Assembly: GCA_023512835.1 (NCBI GenBank)
Contig: CM042092.1
Location: 48,016,400 to 48,080,399, forward strand
Direction: 5' to 3'
From: Taxillus chinensis
Taxonomy: Eukaryota > Streptophyta > Magnoliopsida > Santalales > Loranthaceae
Length of the DNA: 64,000 nt
In this document: one piece after another, positions 24,169 through 35,590 of the stretch
How positions within the stretch are numbered: the first letter of the stretch is position 1
How the letters are laid out: the number at the start of each line of letters is the position of its first letter
Notes under the pieces: generated by a model
The model's input: the letters and a program-made list of their open reading frames with translations, nothing else
Database searches by the model: none
What the model was told of the DNA's origin: nothing
Made by a program: the position numbers and the translations under genes

Positions 24169-26513
24169 TTGGTCAATTGGCCTGCAATTTCCGATCCTCC
24201 GGCTTGGTTTTTCGACCTACGCCCCCTTCTGGAAGCCTCTCATATTTTGGACCTGGTTTCAAATCCAGTCGCTCTTCTCATCAACGACATTACTGAGTAT
24301 TACCAGCACATCCGCTGCACCACCGATTCCATCCTTTCCCATGTTCGGGGTGAATCCATCGTAATCACCCGCACCGTCCTCCGTGCCACTCTCAACCTTC
24401 CTCCTGGTGAACCTCAGCGCCCGGACCCAGATTCTATGGCAGCTTCCATGGGTTGCACCTACAAAGGGAAGGAATACAAGGTGAAGTCCTTCCAAGGTCG
24501 CTACCATTGTATGGCGACCATTCTAAGTTGATGTCTACTGGCTCACACTTCTGCTCTAGACTCCGTTCGATATGACCTTCTCTTGGCCATGTACGGAGTT
24601 TTTGAGGGTCTCTCGATGGACTGGGGGACATTCTTGTTCCGCTTGCTGAAGAATGGCCCCAAGAATCTGTCTTTCGGGAGGATTCTCAGCATCGTCTTCC
24701 GCTACCTGCATCCATCCCATTTTAATGGAAATGGGACTATGACGACTCGCATAGTCCGCCTCCTTCCAGATGGGTATTATCTCCGCCACCTTACGCCTGA
24801 TGGGACTATAACGGCTCGCCGGCTTTTTGCTGCTCTCCGCCTCCTTCCTACCTCGGAACAACAGGCAGTTCGGTTGGTGACCCAGCCAACAACCCTGCAC
24901 CCGAAGTCAGCTCTGCTCACCGGTCCTCTCGGATTTGGTCCATTGCTGCCCTGTCCATCTCTCGAGCCTCCCAGCACAGCGTCCGTCCCCAACCATCCGA
25001 GGTTCCGGGGCCCTCTTAACCAAGTCTTCATCCAGTTGACTCTCTAGCGCCTTCTCCCGCTGATGTCCCCGCACCCGACTCACCCGCTGTTGCTGCTGCT
25101 GTTGACGCTGCCATTGCTACAGCCATGGAAGATGTCCCTCCTTCTCCTCCGGAAACACCTTTACCTCCCTTACCTTAACCTCGTGACTACCTTGCCCATC
25201 TCTCCACCGACACCTTAACGGAGCTCTGGTTCCGTTTTAGCGTCGCCTGCAGTGCCTCCATCCTTGACAATGACATCAAGGTGTTTTATGCCAAACACAC
25301 GCACTTCGATGCTGTGCTCTCTACTCAGCTGGTCCGCCACGCCCAAGCCCAGAGTGCCCAAATCTCTGCCATCACCGCCAAGGTTGATACTCTCGGTGCC
25401 CAACTCCTCTTTGCCCTGACCGACTCTTCAACTTCCATCGAGCAGAAGATGGATGTCATAGCCTCATCTGTTCATTCTCTGTTGACTTCTTTCACGGACT
25501 TGGCACACACAATGGCTTGTCCCCCTACTGCCCCTCGGCGATTTGCCAAAACGGGGGAGAACGTGTCTTCTGATCCCCCTGCACCTTCCTCCGCTCGTGC
25601 TGAGAAGCGGCCTGTATCTTCACTGCATCCACTTCTGGGAGTTACCATTCCCAAGTGCAACCGTTTCTCTCATCCTAGCTCCTCCAGCAGTGCAGCTCCT
25701 TCCACCTCTCCATCAGCGGCTGACACCTTCCTCCCATCATATGCGGATCGTGATCCACTTGATGCGGATGAAAGTGTTTTTCTCGAGATGTCTAAGTATG
25801 CCACATCCAATGCCGAGAGAAGATGTCTTTCTGACCTATACCCCTTCTCTCCTAAAGACATTAAGGCTCTCTGTTCCGAGAAGGGCCTATTCACCATAGA
25901 AGACATAGAGAACTTCTCTCAAGCAGTTAAGATGGAGATGAGGCTGTTTCCGTCCCTCTACAAGGACGGACATATATTTGATATTGTGCCTTGTTGGTTT
26001 GAAGGATATCTTCCTGAAGTACCCTTCATCCGGACCTTCATCGACGGAACTGTTGAGGATAGCAAATCATGGAAGAATCTTTCAACTGTCCTCATTTCGT
26101 ACCGAATTTTGTCACCGCACTTCATGCTGGTTGCCTTTATGATTCACTCGAAGCAGTTGATCCTAATTGATTCTCATCAGGTTGTGGATAACAACATAAG
26201 AAAGAATCAATGGGAACCTCTGCGTCTCCGATTGACTAAAGTAGTGAAGCAATCCGGACTCTATGAAGAAATGGGCCTTACTCCCCTGGGTCCAAATGAA
26301 AAGCTGAAGGCATCGATCCGAAATAAGAAACAAGTGCCACAATAGCTTGATGGAAATAGCTGTGGAGCCTTTGTCTACTTCTTCATTAAATCGCTCATTC
26401 AAGTAAATAAGACTTGGAACAACATCCGCAACTACACTTTGGAGCAGACAATGGAGCTGAGGGAGAAAGGAGCAATGATGATCTTCAAGTATATTAAGCC
26501 TTATGTACCTTAG
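24169..26513 (+). pseudogene. Ulp1/C48-like cysteine protease ORF of element E (broken)
   Basis: N-terminal part (24169-24900): helical domain, WFFDLRPLLEASHILDLVSN and YDLLLAMYGVFEGLSMDWG, reminiscent of the putative plant-transposon-protein domain. Middle (24900-25760): Pro/Ser/Ala-rich with a heptad-like segment (AKVDTLGAQLLFALTDSSTS). C-terminal part (25800-26513): Ulp1-type fold with candidate His (SPHFMLVAFMIHSK), Asp (LILIDSHQ) and Cys (LDGNSCGAFVYFF, Cys codon 26361-26363). Stops: TGA 24529, TAA near 25177, TAG 26343. A frame change lies between ~24900 and 25100. The TAG at 26343 takes the place of the conserved oxyanion-hole Gln six residues before the Cys. Ulp1 enzymes remove SUMO-like modifiers; activity here is excluded. 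It could be captured from a host gene or from a DNA transposon. Confidence 0.65.
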
Positions 26514-26644
26514 TGAAAATTTTGTATTAAGGCTAAATTGTACTATGTTGCTGCTTAATGAAAATGGAGGTGATTTATATTCTATATGCTATCTTTCTGT
26601 GTTGCTTACCAAATCAGATTACAAAGGCTTTGGCATATCCATAA

Positions 26645-26655
26645 TTGGGGGAAAT
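26645..26655 (+). promoter_or_regulatory. Polypurine tract of element E
   Basis: TTGGGGGAAAT directly before the LTR start TGTTAGATC at 26656. It fixes the + strand orientation. Confidence 0.8.
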
Positions 26656-28051
26656 TGTTAGATCAAGCCCAGAATTTGGATGATGTTAAGAAAACCCTAT
26701 GTAATTTGATTTGAGACTTTGGTTGTTTTATCTTAAGTTATTGTAGAAGATATGATCTTAACCCGGATCTATACTTGTGAGAGCAAAGCTAAGGACAGGA
26801 TACATAATCCTGATCCGGACGAGAGTGAGTGTCGTCAAAAACTTGGTAAATAACCAAGTCTTTACTTCATTCGGAATAAGGATCATTCGTGCGGACTAAT
26901 GAGTTAAAGCTACGGACTAAGGAATCTACGCCTAACACTTTAAATAGACTAAGTCAAATAGATGTGGAGTAATAATCTTAGTTTACAACTCGCATGGAGT
27001 GAGGGAAAGTCATCGCGGAATAAAAAGCTAAGTTCTTCCACTCAAGCGGACTATGGAAAAGAAGACACGGAGTAAGGAATCCAAATCTTCCATACATGTG
27101 GAGTAAGGAACGACTTGTGCAGAATAAGGATTTGAGTCCTTATTCGCACGGAGTAAAGAAACTAGATGCGGAGTAAGGAATCCGATCCTGTTACTCATGT
27201 AGAGTAAGGATGCGCTGATACGGAGTAAGCCATCCGATCCTTTAATTCATACGGAGTAAGGAACTCCTGCGAAGTAAGGAAGCGCTGATGCGGAGTAAGT
27301 ACTCTGACCTTCTCATTCGTACGGAGTATGGAAGCGCTGACACGGAATAAGGATTCCATTACTGAATTGATACGAAGTAAGCAATCACTGACATGGAGTA
27401 AGGATCCGAGCTTAGTTAACACGAAGTAAGGAAACTTACAACGGATTAAGAAGACGCTGCTTCAACTTATCTCTTCGCATTTAAAGTCACCAGCTCGCTG
27501 CTTCCCAATGTAAGACAAACTCATTGAAAATCTAAAGCATTTTATACGTGGATCATCCGGATATATGGACACAACTTTGACTAAACTTGGGAACTCACAA
27601 ACGCACTTATGCTTTGCAAACCCAAGACCTTGGGCTTCACATCCGCAACATTCAAGGCAGAGAGAATTTTGAGGAACAGTAAATGTGCACATAGTCCGGA
27701 ATAACAAGTTCCGAGACTGTCTCTCAAAGATATGTTATATATATAATGTAAACCTTATACATTAAGGAGTTATTGTTGATGTTCGTGAGTTAATAATAAC
27801 CTTGTGTATATACAAGAGCTCATAGAGATCATAGAGGCTAGTGTGTGAGTTATCTTATATACAAAGTGTAAGAGAGTCTTGCTTCTATTTTGTTGTATTT
27901 ATCATTCGATAATAAAACAAAATACTTCCAATATCTGGTTATCTTCCGCACTGATTCTATCTTTTAACCAGATAAGTGTTGTGTCATAGAGAGTTAAAAA
28001 GAGTTTCGATAAGAGCCTATTCATCCCCCTCTAGGCTCATAGGGACCAACA
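26656..28051 (+). repeat. Element E 3' LTR (1396 bp) with CGGAGTAAGGA motif array
   Basis: TGTTAGATCAAGCCCAG to TAGGGACCAACA. Between 26960 and 27440 there are about sixteen copies of a degenerate CGGAGTAAGGA at uneven spacing. The element F reading frame resumes at 28052. Confidence 0.88.
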
Positions 28052-29855
28052 AGGGGCATCCTATAGCATACGAAAGCTGGAAGCTCAATGATACTGAATG
28101 GAGGTACGTGGTGCATGAAAAGGAGATGACGACAGTTATGCATTTCCTTCGGGTGTGGAGGAATTGCTTGCTAGGGTCCAAGTTTGTGGTGAAGACGGAC
28201 AATATTGCTATGAGTTATTTCCTAACTCAAAGGAACTTAACTCCGAAGCAAGCACGGTGGCAAGGACTCTTAGCGGAATTTGGCTTTGTGCTCGAGTACA
28301 AACTGGGCACAAATAACGTGGTGGTTGATGCACTAAGTCGGAATGAGGAACTTGCAACCATTAGCTAACCACAATTCCCCATGGTAGACAGATTAAAGGA
28401 AGGAATGGAGCATGATCCATTAGCCAAGTCCTTGGTAGAATGTGTCAAGGCTAGAAAGACAAGGCGATTTTGGCTAAGAGATAACTTGCTCCATACTCGA
28501 GGGGAACGGGTGTACGTTCCCAAATGGGGAAGTTTGAGGAGAAACATCCTCAAAGAATGTCACGACTCGCGGTGGGCTGGCCATCTCAGAGTCAATCATA
28601 CCTTGGCATTAGTGGAAAGGAGCTACTACTGGCCTCAACTTTACGTGTACGTGTGGACTTGTCTTGTGTGCCAACAAGACGAAATAGAGAATTGGCAGCC
28701 GACGGGATTATTGGAGCCGTTGGCTACTCTGGAAATACATTGGGAAAGTGTTTCGATGGACTTCATTGTTTGTCTCCCAAGACATAAAGGATGCGGTACG
28801 ATCATTGTGGTGGTCGACCGATTCTCAAAGTATGGAGTTTTCATTTCAGCTCCAAAGGACTGCACGGCAGACGACACGGCCTGACTATTCTTTAAGTATG
28901 TGATGAAGTACTGGGGCATTCCAAAGACAATCGTGAGTAATCGGGACTCACGATTTACTGGCGGTTTTGGACTGAGCTGTTCCGGATAATGGGTTCAGAC
29001 TTAAACTTTTCGACAAATTTCCACCCATAAACAAACGACCAAACTGAACGTATCAATGGCTTACTGGAGCTGTATCTAAGGCACTATGTGAGTGCCAATC
29101 AAAGAGATTGGGCCAAGTTGTTGGACATAGCCCAATTCTCATACAATTTGTAGAAGAGCGAGTCCATGAACGAGAGCCCATTCGAACTCGCAACTAGGCA
29201 GCAACCATTAACGTCCACTTCCATCACTCGGGGGTACACTGGAAAGAGCCCCGCGGTGTTCAAGTTTACAAAAGAATGGCATGAACAGATGAATCTATCC
29301 AGGGCATACTTGCACAAAGCGGCGAAGAAGATGAAGAAGTGGGCGGATCAACAAAGGAGGCCCTTGAAATTCAGGAAGGAGATATGGTGATGCTCAAACT
29401 CCTTTCGCGCCAAACCAAAGCACTTAGACAGTTACACAAGGGTTTGGTGCGCCGTTATGAGGGGCCTTTCAAAGTTCTTAAGAGAGTTGGGAAGGTCTCA
29501 TAGAAACTGGACCTCCCGACTAGCTTACAAAGGCATCTGGTGTTCCACGTTAGTTTGCTCAAGCCTTACCATGAAGACTTGGAAGATACTAGCGGACAGT
29601 GAGCGGTGCAAACACCAACAGCATCAACGGGAAAAACCTACGACAAAGAGATAGGAAAAATCTACTCTCGTAAAGTTATGCCAAGAAGGGGCATAGATCC
29701 AAGCTAGGTGGAGTACTACCTCCAATGGAAGAACAGGCCGTTTGAAGAGGCAAGCTGGGAGAAGGAAGAGGATCTGGCGCAATTCTCCAAGGAGATTGAA
29801 GAGTACTAGGAAGAATCCAAACGTTATATCCAACAGTTCGATGGGTTCAATGAAG
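28052..29855 (+). pseudogene. Element F pol: RNase H end, integrase, chromodomain (broken)
   Basis: RNase H: KGHPIAYES, VVKTDNIAMSYFLTQ, VVDALSRNEELA (28055-28368). Integrase: zinc finger with ECHDSRWAGH and CLVCQQ (28540-28680), core VSMDFIVCLPRHKG, VVVDRFSKYGVF (28740-28884), NRDSRFTGGF (~28945), QTERINGLLELYLRH (~29045), SPFELATRQQP (~29180), and KEIW-type C-terminus with GDMVMLKL (~29380). Chromodomain: VEYYLQWKNRPFEEASWEKE (~29710-29770). Stops at about 28366, 28882, 28970, 29150, 29500, 29705 and 29808 make it non-coding. The chromodomain would have directed integration to heterochromatin. Confidence 0.85.
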
Positions 29856-29885
29856 CCGAAGATGCAACGAGGACGCTGGGAAATC

Positions 29886-29898
29886 GGGTGGGAGAGAA
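29886..29898 (+). promoter_or_regulatory. Polypurine tract of element F
   Basis: GGGTGGGAGAGAA immediately before TGTCACGG, the start of the 3' LTR. Confidence 0.75.
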
Positions 29899-30059
29899 TG
29901 TCACGGAAAGGGGCTTATCCTAGCACACTTCATGCCATTTTGGGGTATTTCCCCCTTATAAAGTGTTGTACTTAGCTTATAGAGTAAGTTGTAGAGATTT
30001 TAGATTTCGATCATATATGATGTCTCCTGGTGGCAGAACTAGAAAAGTGCTAACATCTA
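29899..30059 (+). repeat. Element F 3' LTR, left part
   Basis: Starts TGTCACGG, contains CCCTTATAAAGTG (possible TATA at ~29955-29961) and is cut at ATCTA (30055-30059) by Ogre 2. It continues at 59401. Confidence 0.85.
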
Positions 30060-32715
30060 TATCATCACTGGTTTTCGTCCGGGCTCGTTTGGGGTGAGCT
30101 CAAACTAAACCAATGGTGAGAAAATTCAGAGTCGCCACCAACTGTTTTTAGGGTACAGTTGGATACCCTCTACTTTGAGTAGTTTAAAGGTGTGGTCTGC
30201 GTTATCAGAGAAGGGTTCGGGAGTTGGTTACGTGTAGGGATGGATTAGCACCCCTACAACGCTCTTTCGGTATCTATTTTCGAAGGAGGTTTTCTATTTT
30301 ATTTGCACTGCCATGACGGGGTTAGGTTTCCTAAAAAGTCTATAATTTTTATTTAGCTAAGTTATTTATTAAAGTCATGGTTAAAATGGATTTACCCTAA
30401 ATTTCTAAAGGGAATCCTAAAAGTTTTGGGTTTTTGTTTGAAGTGGAGAATGAGATCCTAGGGGTTAGTTTTGGTTTTTGGTTTTATTTTGGAAATTGAA
30501 GTCCTAAAATATGTTTTTTGTTATTTTCCCCTTTTTTTGGTTTTTGGGTTAGATTTTTTTTTTGATTTTTGTGTTTTGTAAAAAAACGTTTGGTTTTTGT
30601 TTTTGTTTTTTTTTTTGTTGAAAACACGTTTTTTTGTCGAAAACGTCTTTTTTTTTCTCTGTTTTTGTTTTTGCTTTGTTTTAAAAACGTTTTGTTTTGC
30701 TTTTGTTTTTGTTTTTTTTGTTTTGGGAACTTTAGTTTTTTTTTTGTTTTGTTTTGAAAACCCAAATTCACAAATTCATATCAGAGTAATGAACACATAC
30801 ATTAAGATAAACAAACGTGGAGTGGGTGATTGTGACATCCACAAATAAATAAACATAAAAACACACTTTTTTCTTTTTTTTCTTTTTTCATCTCCTCTTT
30901 TTTTTTTATGCCTCTCCTTGCGCTCTCTGTTTTATTGTTTCCACTATATTTTACGTACCACATATAAAGGATGAAAATACAAGGAAAATACAACGGCAAA
31001 TACTAAAAATTACATCAAATATAGAGATAAGCTAAAAAATGAAAACCAGGAAATACTAAAATTACATTAAATATAAATATAAATAAGCTGAAAAAAATTG
31101 AGCAACAAATGTAAATTACATTGTCTTTGGCTCTAATGGGGCTTTATCACGGGACGTCCGTCTGAAATATTCTGTCTGTACCAAAAGACGCTTGCTCACC
31201 CAAATCACCAAATTCCAGCAGTGCCATGTGCAACGATCAGCTAGGACGTACTGTGGAGACTACCAAGGTACACCGGATTTTTTTTTGTTTTTATGATGGA
31301 AACGTAAGAAAAAGAGAAAGAAAGGGCAGACTGGCATTTTTTTTGTCTTTCTTCAGAAAAAAAAAACTGGAATGAAATAATAGGGAAAGAGAAGTTGGGA
31401 AGGATGGGCGATTTTGATTTTGGGACAGGGAGAGTGTTGGGCGAAAATCTGGGTGTTCCTCTTTTGGGATTAGGGAGCTGGGCGTAATCTCTGGATGTTC
31501 TCTCGGTCTTCTTCTTTTTTCTGCTGAACTCCTCTTTTTTTGGGTAAAAATCTCTCTTTGTGTTTCTCTTTTCTGTGTGTCAATCCCCTTTTTTCTCTTG
31601 GTCGAACTCTCAGTGTTTTTGCGTGGGAAGAAGACTGGTTTTAAAGAGCTGGCTCAATTTGGCTGGATTACATTGATTGCAGCATTTAATGCTCTATTAT
31701 GAATGCCAGCATTTTTAATTGTAAGATTCTGGCTTTTGTCTAGTGGTTGGACGACCTGTGCGTAAAATCAGGGGGCCTGTGATTGCCTTTTCGTTTTTTG
31801 TGAGCACATGTGATAGACAGGTATTGAAAAGCATCTCTGACAAAAATGGCCAGCTAATAAAACGTGTCTCGTGAGTAGCCAGCGAGAATGCCAGCGAAAG
31901 AGGCCACATAGCGAAGGTCAACGGGTCAAAGGGTCGAAGTGTCGGCAGGGTCGAAGGTCAACGGTCAACGGGTCGAAGGTCAACGGTCAATGGGTCGAAG
32001 TGTCATCAGGTTGAAGGTCAACGGTCAAAGGGTCGAAGGTCGGTGGGTCGAAGGGCAAAGGGCGAAGGGTCGAAGTGTCGGCAGGTCGGAGTGTCGGCAG
32101 GCCTACAGGCTTCGAAGCTTCAAGTCTTCGAGGCTTCGAGGCTTCGAGTGTTCGAGGCTTCGAGGCTTCGTGGCTTCGAGTCTTCGAGGCTTCGAGGCTT
32201 CAAGGCTTCGAGTCTTCGAAGCTTCGACCTGCCGACACTTCGAGGCTACGAGTCACGTTTTTTTTACCCGTACCCAAAATGCAAAAATGGACGACCTTTC
32301 GGGGATTGTTTGGGAGGACCCGTATTCGCAAAAATAGACATTTTGGACTATTCCTCACATGCACATTTTCGGGTAGTTTGAGTAGGGGCATTGACCGTTT
32401 TTTGGCAAATTTGACTTTTTCCAACAAAAATTGTTTTGGCCATAACTTCTTCATTTTAAATCAGTATTGAGCTTGGTCAAGTGCGTTAGTCTCCAAATTT
32501 CATCCTCTATCACCTGGCATTGATCTTGGGGCACTTTAGGGGCTGGCAACAGAGGTTATCAATTTTGGGCTTCCCGGTTCGTGTCAATGCATCCATCTTG
32601 TGCAAATCGCATGGAATCTCTAAGGACCTGTTCAAAAAGGTATATGGCATGGGCAAAAAGGTATATGCATCAAATGGGGTTAGTATGTCCAACCCGGACA
32701 AAATGGGATCCAATA
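30060..32715 (-). repeat. Ogre 2 3' LTR (2656 bp)
   Basis: On the + strand from TATCATCACTGG to GGATCCAATA. The usual termini TGTCATCAC and GGTCCAACA are each altered by one base. It contains T-rich blocks (30580-30760), the U3 minisatellite (31913-32250) and the conserved U3 start. No coding content. Confidence 0.87.
31913..32250 (-). repeat. U3 minisatellite of Ogre 2 3' LTR
   Basis: GGTCAACGGGTCGAAGG and GAGGCTTCGAGG/GTCTTCGAGG units on the + strand. Same family as 12411-12790, 14694-15297 and 58640-58925, but with TCTTCGAG variants of its own. Confidence 0.83.
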
Positions 32716-32728
32716 GTTGCCCCTCTTT
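32716..32728 (-). promoter_or_regulatory. Ogre 2 polypurine tract
   Basis: Minus strand AAAGAGGGGCAAC directly upstream of the 3' LTR. This confirms that 30060-32715 is the 3' LTR of a minus-strand element. Confidence 0.7.
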
Positions 32729-32897
32729 GTGCACTGTTTGTATACAAACAACGTACAAAAATAAAAGGAAGTCATTTTGGATGGGTTGGAGCACTTACCT
32801 GGCTTACCTTGCACAGAGGAAGAATAGAATGCGATGGTCAGGTCTGTCCCCAGAGTGAAAAGCAGCTTCTTGGTTGGTGGGTTTGAATAATTGTGAT

Positions 32898-34432
32898 GAG
32901 GCATCTAAGGCCTAACAGAAATGGAAAAGGCAAGCAAGGCCTAATCAAGAATTGAAAAGGCAAGCAAGGCCTAACAGAAAGTGAAAAGGCATCCAAGGCT
33001 TGACAGAAAGGGAAAAGGCATCCAAGGCCTGACAAGAATTCAAAAGGCATCTAGGGCCTAACAGGAAATTGAAAAGGCATCCAAGGCCTGACGAAAAGGG
33101 AAAAGTCATCCAACGCCTAACAGAAAGGGAAGAGGCATCCAAGGCCTGACAGAAATTGAAAAGGCATCCAAGGCCTAACAGGAATTAAAAAGGCATCTAG
33201 GGCCTAACTGGAAATTGAAAAGGCATCCAAGGCCTGACAGAAAGGGAAAAGGCATCCAAGGCCTAACAGAAAAGGAAGAGGCATCCAAGGCCTGATAGAA
33301 AGTGAAAAGGCATCCAACGTCTACCAGAAAGTGAAAAGGCATCCAAGGCCTAACAGGAATTGAAAAGGCATCTAGGGCCAAACAAGAAATTGACAAGGCA
33401 TTCAAGGCCTGACAGAAAGGGAAAAGGCATCCAAGGCCTGACAAGAATTGAAAAGGCATCTAGGGCCTAATAGGAAATCGAAAAGGCATCCAAGGCCTGA
33501 CAGAAAGGGAAAAGGCATCCAAGGCCTAACAGAAAGGGAAGAGGCATCCAAGGCCTGACAGAAATTGAAAAGGCATCCAAGGCCTAACAGAAAGGAAAGA
33601 GGCATCCAAGGCCGACAGGAATTGAAAAGGCATCTATGGCCTAACAGGAACTTGAAAAGGCATCCAAGGCCCGACAGAAAGGGAAAAGACACCCAAGGCC
33701 TAACAGAAAGGGAAGAGGCATCCAAGGCCTGACAAAAAGAGAAAAGGCATCCATGGCCTAACAGAAAGTGAAAAGGCGTCCAAGGCCTAACAGGAATTGA
33801 AAAGGCATCTAGGGCCTAATAAGAAATTGACAAGGCATCCAAGGCCTGACAGAAAGGCAAAAGGCATCCAAGGCTTGACAAGAATTGAAAAGGCATCTAG
33901 GGCCTAACAGGAAATCGAAAATGCATCCAAGGCCTGACAGAAAGGGAAAAGGCATCCAAGGCCTAACAGAAAGAGAAGAGCCATCCAAGGCCTGACAGAA
34001 ATTGAAAAGGCATCCAAGGCCTAACAGAAAGGAAAGAGGCATCCAAGGCCTGACAGGAATTGAAAAGGCATCTAGGGCCTAACAGGAACTTGAAAAGGCA
34101 TCCAAGGCTTGACAGAAAGGGAAAAGGCATCCAAGGCCTAACAGAAAGAGAAGAGGCATCCAAGTCCTGACGAAAAGTGAAAAGGCATCCATGGCCTAAC
34201 AGAAAGTGAAAAGGCGTCCAAGGCTTAACAGGAATTGAAAAGGCATCTAGGGCCTAACAAGAAATTGACAAGGCATCCAAGGCCTGACGGAAAGGGAAAA
34301 GGCATCCAAGGCCTAACAGAAACGGAAGAGGCATCCAAGGCCCGACAGAAAGTGAAAAGGCATCCAAGGCCTAACAGAAAGGGAAAAGGCATCCAAGGCC
34401 TGACTGGAATTGAAAAGGCATCTAGAGCCTAA
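32898..34432 (-). repeat. 29-bp satellite-like tandem array in Ogre 2 3' region (about 52 units)
   Basis: The unit is about 29 bp, consensus GGCATCCAAGGCCTAACAG followed by AAAGGGAAAA, with variant types (GGCATCTAGGGCC, AGGAATTG, AGAAATTGACAA). The variant type TTGACAA recurs at 33391, 33828 and 34266, giving a higher-order repeat of about 437 bp (15 units) present in two near-complete copies (33397-33833 and 33834-34271) with partial copies either side. ORFs with LSGLGCLF repeats are translations of the array and not genes. Confidence 0.9.
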
Positions 34433-35590
34433 AAAGAGTACATGATTGTTGAAGAGGCATATGGGCTCCCTTTACGGGTTCACTCAATGAGATCGCTCTA
34501 CGAGGTTACCCGGAAAGGGAAGAAGTTTATTCGAGTGTCAAAAGGGTGCTTTTCGAGCTTGGGGAAATTGTAAAGGAAGATTTATACAGTTGAACAAAGA
34601 AAGCTAGGAAGGCTTGATGAGAAGCTTGCTGAGATGAGCTCTTAGGATCTTCAAAGGTGATAATATTCCTGAAATTACATAATATGCTGAATGTATACAA
34701 ATGAGGCATGGAATGCAATGTGCTGTATGCGGGGATACATAAACCTCAACCTGTGGTGAAATATGATGCAATGTGATGCAATGCGATGTATGCCTCGAAT
34801 GCAATGTGATGTTTTGGCAAGGGCTAGAGATTTATCTCAATGCTACTAGAGAGGTTGGCTAACATTCCACTTGTTGGGGAACAATTTTCTCTTGGGCTGG
34901 GGAGTCCGCTCTATCTTTGCTGGGGAACTCCCTTTTGTGGATGAAGGGTCTGTATAATTTAGCTTTGCCGCATTGAGGAGCTTGACTTGACGACTTCTCT
35001 GGGGATAGTGATATTCTATGGAGATATGGGTACTCTGAGTTAGGGGACTTAATTTGTTTGGGGATTTTGAGCTTGACCCTACTCATAAAGCAATGCTAAA
35101 AGAGCTTACTGGGGATTTAAAATATTCTACTTAAATGTGAAATGAAGATGATAAAATATGATTAAGGATATAAAACAAGATTTTGCTAGTTTGATTCCGC
35201 AAAACATATTTATATAATAAAAAGTGCCCTATTGTTATAATTTGATAAACAGAATTACAAGTCTTTAAAAAGCATAATATACAAATTTGATTCAAGTGTG
35301 CCTTAGGTTTGACCAAGTCTTCTACCGTGAAGTTGTTGTCTGTTTCCACTGTTTGCAAAGGACCCTGTTTTAGGTGGTCCTGATCCTTGGATTCTAACTG
35401 CTTTCACCCTTTAGGATTTGTCGTTGGCTTTGTATTTTACCCTTGGTGCCCTTTTGGGTTTTCACCAAGTCCGCCTTTGCTTGCTTCTTTGTCTTTTGTT
35501 GGAGCTTTGTATTTTACCCTTGGTGCCCTTTTGGGTTTTCACCAAGTCCGCTCATTACAAGAATGAGAATCTTGTTGAGAGGTATGAGAG
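34433..35590 (-). other. Ogre 2 3' untranslated region between satellite and pol
   Basis: No credible ORF. It has an ATGCAATGTGATGCAATGCG simple repeat (~34690-34810) and a 46-bp direct repeat (TTTGTATTTTACCCTTGGTG...) at about 35429-35474 and 35507-35552, 78 bp apart. Repeats of this sort are usual in the hypervariable 3' region of Ogre/Tat elements. Confidence 0.7.

Larger units (their letters stand above)
22883..28051 (+). mobile_element. Ty1-copia retrotransposon E, 3' part with extra ORF and 3' LTR
   Basis: A + strand internal 3' region, polypurine tract and complete LTR of the same family as C. It carries a long extra ORF downstream of where pol ends, as SIRE-type elements do with their third ORF. 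Its left part is separated by copia C, so its gag-pol would lie left of the window if C is inserted in it. It is inserted in element F: base 28052 continues F RNase H. The order E outside C is an inference, since the left side of C is not visible. Confidence 0.75.

Noticed and set aside
30060..32715. Second independent Ogre solo LTR
   Set aside because: The polypurine tract at 32716-32728 and the ATCTA pair at 30055 and 59396 show it is the 3' LTR of Ogre 2.
33175..34163. Minus-strand ORFs with repeated LSGLGCLF-type units, resembling a repeat protein
   Set aside because: They are translations of the 29-bp array. The repeat length is not a multiple of three and other frames give equally regular products.
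32898..34432. CRISPR-like array
   Set aside because: The 29-bp units are contiguous with no unique spacers, and the DNA is a plant retrotransposon 3' region.
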